A stretch of 64,000 nt of DNA from contig NZ_CALPCE010000002.1 in the NCBI RefSeq assembly GCF_943192945.1, positions 1 through 64,000 on the forward strand, read 5' to 3'. Every line of letters begins with the position of its first letter. Position 1 is the first letter of the stretch. Positions 61,875 through 64,000 of the stretch are shown piece after piece. Both the position numbers and the translations under genes were made by a program. Under the pieces are notes generated by a model. That model was given only the letters and a program-made list of their open reading frames with translations. It ran no database searches and was not told where the DNA came from. The DNA comes from Anaerocaecibacter muris (GTDB lineage Bacteria; Bacillota; Clostridia; Christensenellales; Pumilibacteraceae).

Positions 61875-61889
61875 GCTACCAAAAATCGG
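61875..61889 (+). repeat. Second copy of the tRNA 3' end sequence
   Basis: GCTACCAAAAATCGG is identical to 61343-61357, the last 7 bases of the initiator tRNA and the start of its terminator. The copies are 532 bases apart and flank the four-helix-bundle gene. Confidence 0.8.
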
Positions 61890-61917
61890 CGTAGAGCGCA
61901 AGCTCTTGCCGATTTTT
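61881..61917 (+). terminator. Second terminator, related to the tRNA terminator
   Basis: AAAAATCGGC and GCCGATTTTTT enclose an AGAGC/GCTCT inner stem. The outer arms match the tRNA terminator; the inner part differs. Confidence 0.85.
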
Positions 61918-62023
61918 TATTTATTCGCTATTCGTTTAGTTCGCCGCCGCTGTCGCGGCGCAAATAACAAAGTCGGCTTTGCCCGACTTTTATTATATTT
62001 GATATTGTTTTTGATTTTTATTG

Positions 62024-62347
62024 TCAGCGGTTTTCGCGCTTGGAGTTTATCAGCTTTAACAGGTCGAGCACCAAGCCTATTTCCATTGCGTCCATTTTGT
62101 TGAGTTCGTCGGCTATTGCCTTGTACTCGACGGGGAACGCTATTCGGTCGTCGAAAAACTCGCTCGCGCTCATGCCGAAATAATCGCAAAAGTTTATAAG
62201 ACCCTCGACCGACGGCATGCTTTTGCCCGTTTCTATCTGGTTGATGTATTCGCTGCTCTGTCCGAGTTCCATACTCAACCGCCGCGCCGATATGTTGTGC
62301 GCAAGTCGTATTCTTGCGTAACGCTCTTTTATAAAGCCTTTGTCCAT
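62024..62347 (-). CDS. XRE-family transcriptional regulator
   Basis: 107 residues. Helix-turn-helix of the Cro/C1 type at about 10-60 (IRLAHNISARRLSMELGQSS, then YINQIETGKSMPSVEGLINF), followed by a short helical tail. No ribosome site before the ATG. It is divergent from the zinc-ribbon membrane protein gene, and the 203-base space between them holds a large dyad over the latter's promoter, so it probably regulates that gene or itself. Confidence 0.9.
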   Translation of the reverse strand: MDKGFIKERYARIRLAHNISARRLSMELGQSSEYINQIETGKSMPSVEGLINFCDYFGMSASEFFDDRIAFPVEYKAIADELNKMDAMEIGLVLDLLKLINSKRENR

Positions 62348-62390
62348 GCTTCAATTTTACAATATGTATCTGTAAATATTGCATATATTC

Positions 62391-62447
62391 AATATTTATT
62401 ACTTGACATACATACTGATAATATGTATAATAAGTGTAATAAATATT
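62391..62447. promoter_or_regulatory. Promoter of the zinc-ribbon gene inside an extended dyad (probable operator)
   Basis: TTGACA (62403-62408), 17 bases, TATAAT (62426-62431): a perfect promoter. It lies inside a dyad with outer arms AATATTTATTAC (62391-62402) and GTAATAAATATT (62436-62447), and inner arms ATACATA (62408-62414) and TATGTAT (62422-62428), sharing a centre near 62418. Confidence 0.78.
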
Positions 62448-62550
62448 CACGCGCTGTATTTTCGTTAAATTTTTGTCGTGAACTACTGTTGTTTGTGGCG
62501 GAGAGGCGGACGAAATGCGGTACGTGACGGATAAATCGAAGGAGGTACAT

Positions 62551-64000
62551 ATGTACAAATGTACAAATTGCGGCAACGAGTTTGACGGCAAGTTTTGTCC
62601 CGAGTGCGGAACAAAGCGCGTCGAGCAACTTATTTGCCCCGACTGCGGCACGCAAGCTACGGCAGGCGCGCGGTTTTGCTCGGAGTGCGGGCATGCGTTT
62701 GCGCAACCCGTCAAGCCGGCGCAGGCGACTGACGCGCAACCGCATTTTGCGCAACAACAGCCCGCGCCAAGCGCAAATGACGAGCCAATCGTAAGGAACG
62801 CACCGACCGCGCAGGCGGAATCGGGCGCGACGGCGACAAGCGTGCAATCCGACAATATGCAAAAGGGCGCTACGCCCGCGGTTTTAAAAAAGATTTACGC
62901 CGCGCTTCGGTTCGCGCCCATGGCGATGTTCGCGCTGTATTCGGTGTTGTTGTTGCTGTTTTATCTTGCGCCAATAGCCGAAGTGCCGTTATTGAGTCTT
63001 ATGGGCGGCGGCGGTTCGGAAAGCGCGGGAAGCGTGTATTCCATGTTGGACGGACTTGTAGGCATAAGCGTAACGCTTATTATTTTTGCGGCGGCGGCAA
63101 TCGCGTATGCGATAGTTGCGACCGTATGCACATTCCGCGCCGACAAGCGCGATAGGGAGATCAAGCTGTTCGGCAAGCTAAACATGACGTTGGGCGAAGC
63201 CATATCGGCGTTTTCGATAATCGCGTATCTTATATTCGTCATACTTGCGGGCGTTGCCATGGGTCAGGTTTCGAGTATAAACGACGACGCGTTGGGCGGT
63301 ATGGGCGATATGGGCGGCATGGGAATTTCGCTTACCGTTGTGGAAAGCGGCGCCGCGCCCAAGCTCGTAATGGCGTTTGCCATAATATTTATGGTATTTG
63401 CGGCGGCGGCTGTCGTCGTCAGAATAATACTCGGCAAAAAGTTCCCCGAACTGTGGCAAGCCGAATCGTCGGCGCGCGCGGAGCGGGAAGCAAAGCGCAA
63501 AGAGGCGGCGGAGCAAGCGGCGGCAAGCGCGGCGGCGGCAATGCCGACCGGCGGCGCAATAGCGGCGGACGGCATTCAAAAAACGAAGTCCGCGGCTACA
63601 ATAGAGAGCGGAGTTAAACCGCTGTTGCATTATGCTTATGCCAACAAAAAAGCGCAACGTGCGGTTCTGTACGCGTTTTTATGTTTGCAGCTTACCATGA
63701 TCGCAGTGATTGTGTTTTTAATACTGACTATTTGTTACGTTTGCACGGTCATCAGTCCGCACTGGATAATTTTGACGGGCGCGTGCTGTATGGCGTTGTC
63801 CGTGCTGTTGAGCTTTGTTATACCCGTCAAAAAATGGTCGCCCGAAAGTTTCCGCGACGTGGTGTCCAAAAAGACGAAACACAATAAAGGCAAACTGAAT
63901 ATCAAGAAATTCGTTTTCATGTATATCACGCTTATACACTTGACGGAGGCGTTAGTAGTGTTCCGATTGGTATTCGGCGTATTGTTGCGCGGGTATTTGG
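62551..64000 (+). CDS. Zinc-ribbon membrane protein (3' end beyond the window)
   Basis: Open from the ATG (GGAGG upstream) to the window end, 483 codons with no stop. It starts with two zinc ribbons: CTNCG/CPECG (4-21) and CPDCG/CSECG (31-49). A Gln/Pro/Ala-rich linker follows, then membrane helices near 128-150, 173-198, 220-243, 268-290, 390-412 and 420-440, separated by an Ala/Glu/Arg-rich coiled segment near 305-330. Similar layouts occur in many Firmicute membrane proteins of unknown role. Regulation by the divergent XRE protein is likely. Confidence 0.85.
   Translation, partial: MYKCTNCGNEFDGKFCPECGTKRVEQLICPDCGTQATAGARFCSECGHAFAQPVKPAQATDAQPHFAQQQPAPSANDEPIVRNAPTAQAESGATATSVQSDNMQKGATPAVLKKIYAALRFAPMAMFALYSVLLLLFYLAPIAEVPLLSLMGGGGSESAGSVYSMLDGLVGISVTLIIFAAAAIAYAIVATVCTFRADKRDREIKLFGKLNMTLGEAISAFSIIAYLIFVILAGVAMGQVSSINDDALGGMGDMGGMGISLTVVESGAAPKLVMAFAIIFMVFAAAAVVVRIILGKKFPELWQAESSARAEREAKRKEAAEQAAASAAAAMPTGGAIAADGIQKTKSAATIESGVKPLLHYAYANKKAQRAVLYAFLCLQLTMIAVIVFLILTICYVCTVISPHWIILTGACCMALSVLLSFVIPVKKWSPESFRDVVSKKTKHNKGKLNIKKFVFMYITLIHLTEALVVFRLVFGVLLRGYL

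Overview
The window reads as chromosomal DNA of a spore-forming Firmicute of the class Clostridia, probably an uncultured gut-type lineage. Evidence: a full-length Spo0A with its diagnostic C-terminal DNA-binding helix, the sporulation protein YyaC, a KhpB/Jag (SpoIIIJ-associated) protein, a SipW-type signal peptidase beside SipW-type substrates, and clean sigma-A promoters (TTGACA-17-TATAAT) with GGAGG ribosome sites. Base composition looks even to slightly GC-rich in genes and AT-rich between them. Genes are dense, lie on both strands, and are mostly housekeeping. I see no phage, no insertion-sequence transposase and no CRISPR array.

Layout. 1-9.3 kb: cyclophilin, flavin-reductase-like protein, cysteine synthase, a heterodimeric ABC exporter, a LemA operon and a small anchored protein. 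9.5-17 kb: Na/phosphate symporter with ribokinase, a four-helix membrane protein behind a poly-G promoter, Spo0A, and three tandem DegV lipid-binding proteins. 17-23.8 kb: a LoaP/NusG-like antiterminator, a RadC-like protein without its metal motif, a DUF1858 protein, Pth and Mfd, and a paralogue of the four-helix membrane protein. 23.8-29 kb: long palindromic repeat elements around a degenerate dehydroquinate-synthase-fold protein, YyaC and a CvpA-like protein. 29-38 kb: PurF, two unknown proteins, IspE, then the conserved rpmH-rnpA-yidD-yidC-jag block. 38-43.3 kb: DUF2726 protein, radical SAM activase-like protein, UvrD/HelD-type helicase, HtrA-like protease and small proteins. 43.3-46.3 kb: a surface-protein operon with two SipW-type exported proteins and an enlarged SipW. 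46.5-52.6 kb: CDF transporter, MnmA, zinc metallopeptidase, a protein with two SANT-like repeats, Nudix hydrolase and asparaginase. 52.7-60.8 kb: one gene for a roughly 2,700-residue membrane-anchored repeat protein. 61.2-64 kb: initiator tRNA, four-helix-bundle protein, XRE regulator and a zinc-ribbon membrane protein cut by the window end.

The most unusual signals are regulatory. Two promoters, those of the SipW operon and of the membrane protein at 12.4-13.1 kb, carry runs of 13 and 12 G:C pairs between the -35 and -10 boxes. That is the classical layout of a promoter switched by slipped-strand changes in spacer length. A second theme is leaderless transcription: in at least six genes the ATG sits 6-9 bases after the -10 box with no ribosome site. 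The third is the giant protein, which is built from about seven or eight tandem units of about 190 residues in an alternating A-B pattern and resembles no family I can name.

All calls come from reading the sequence and the conceptual translations. No database search was run.
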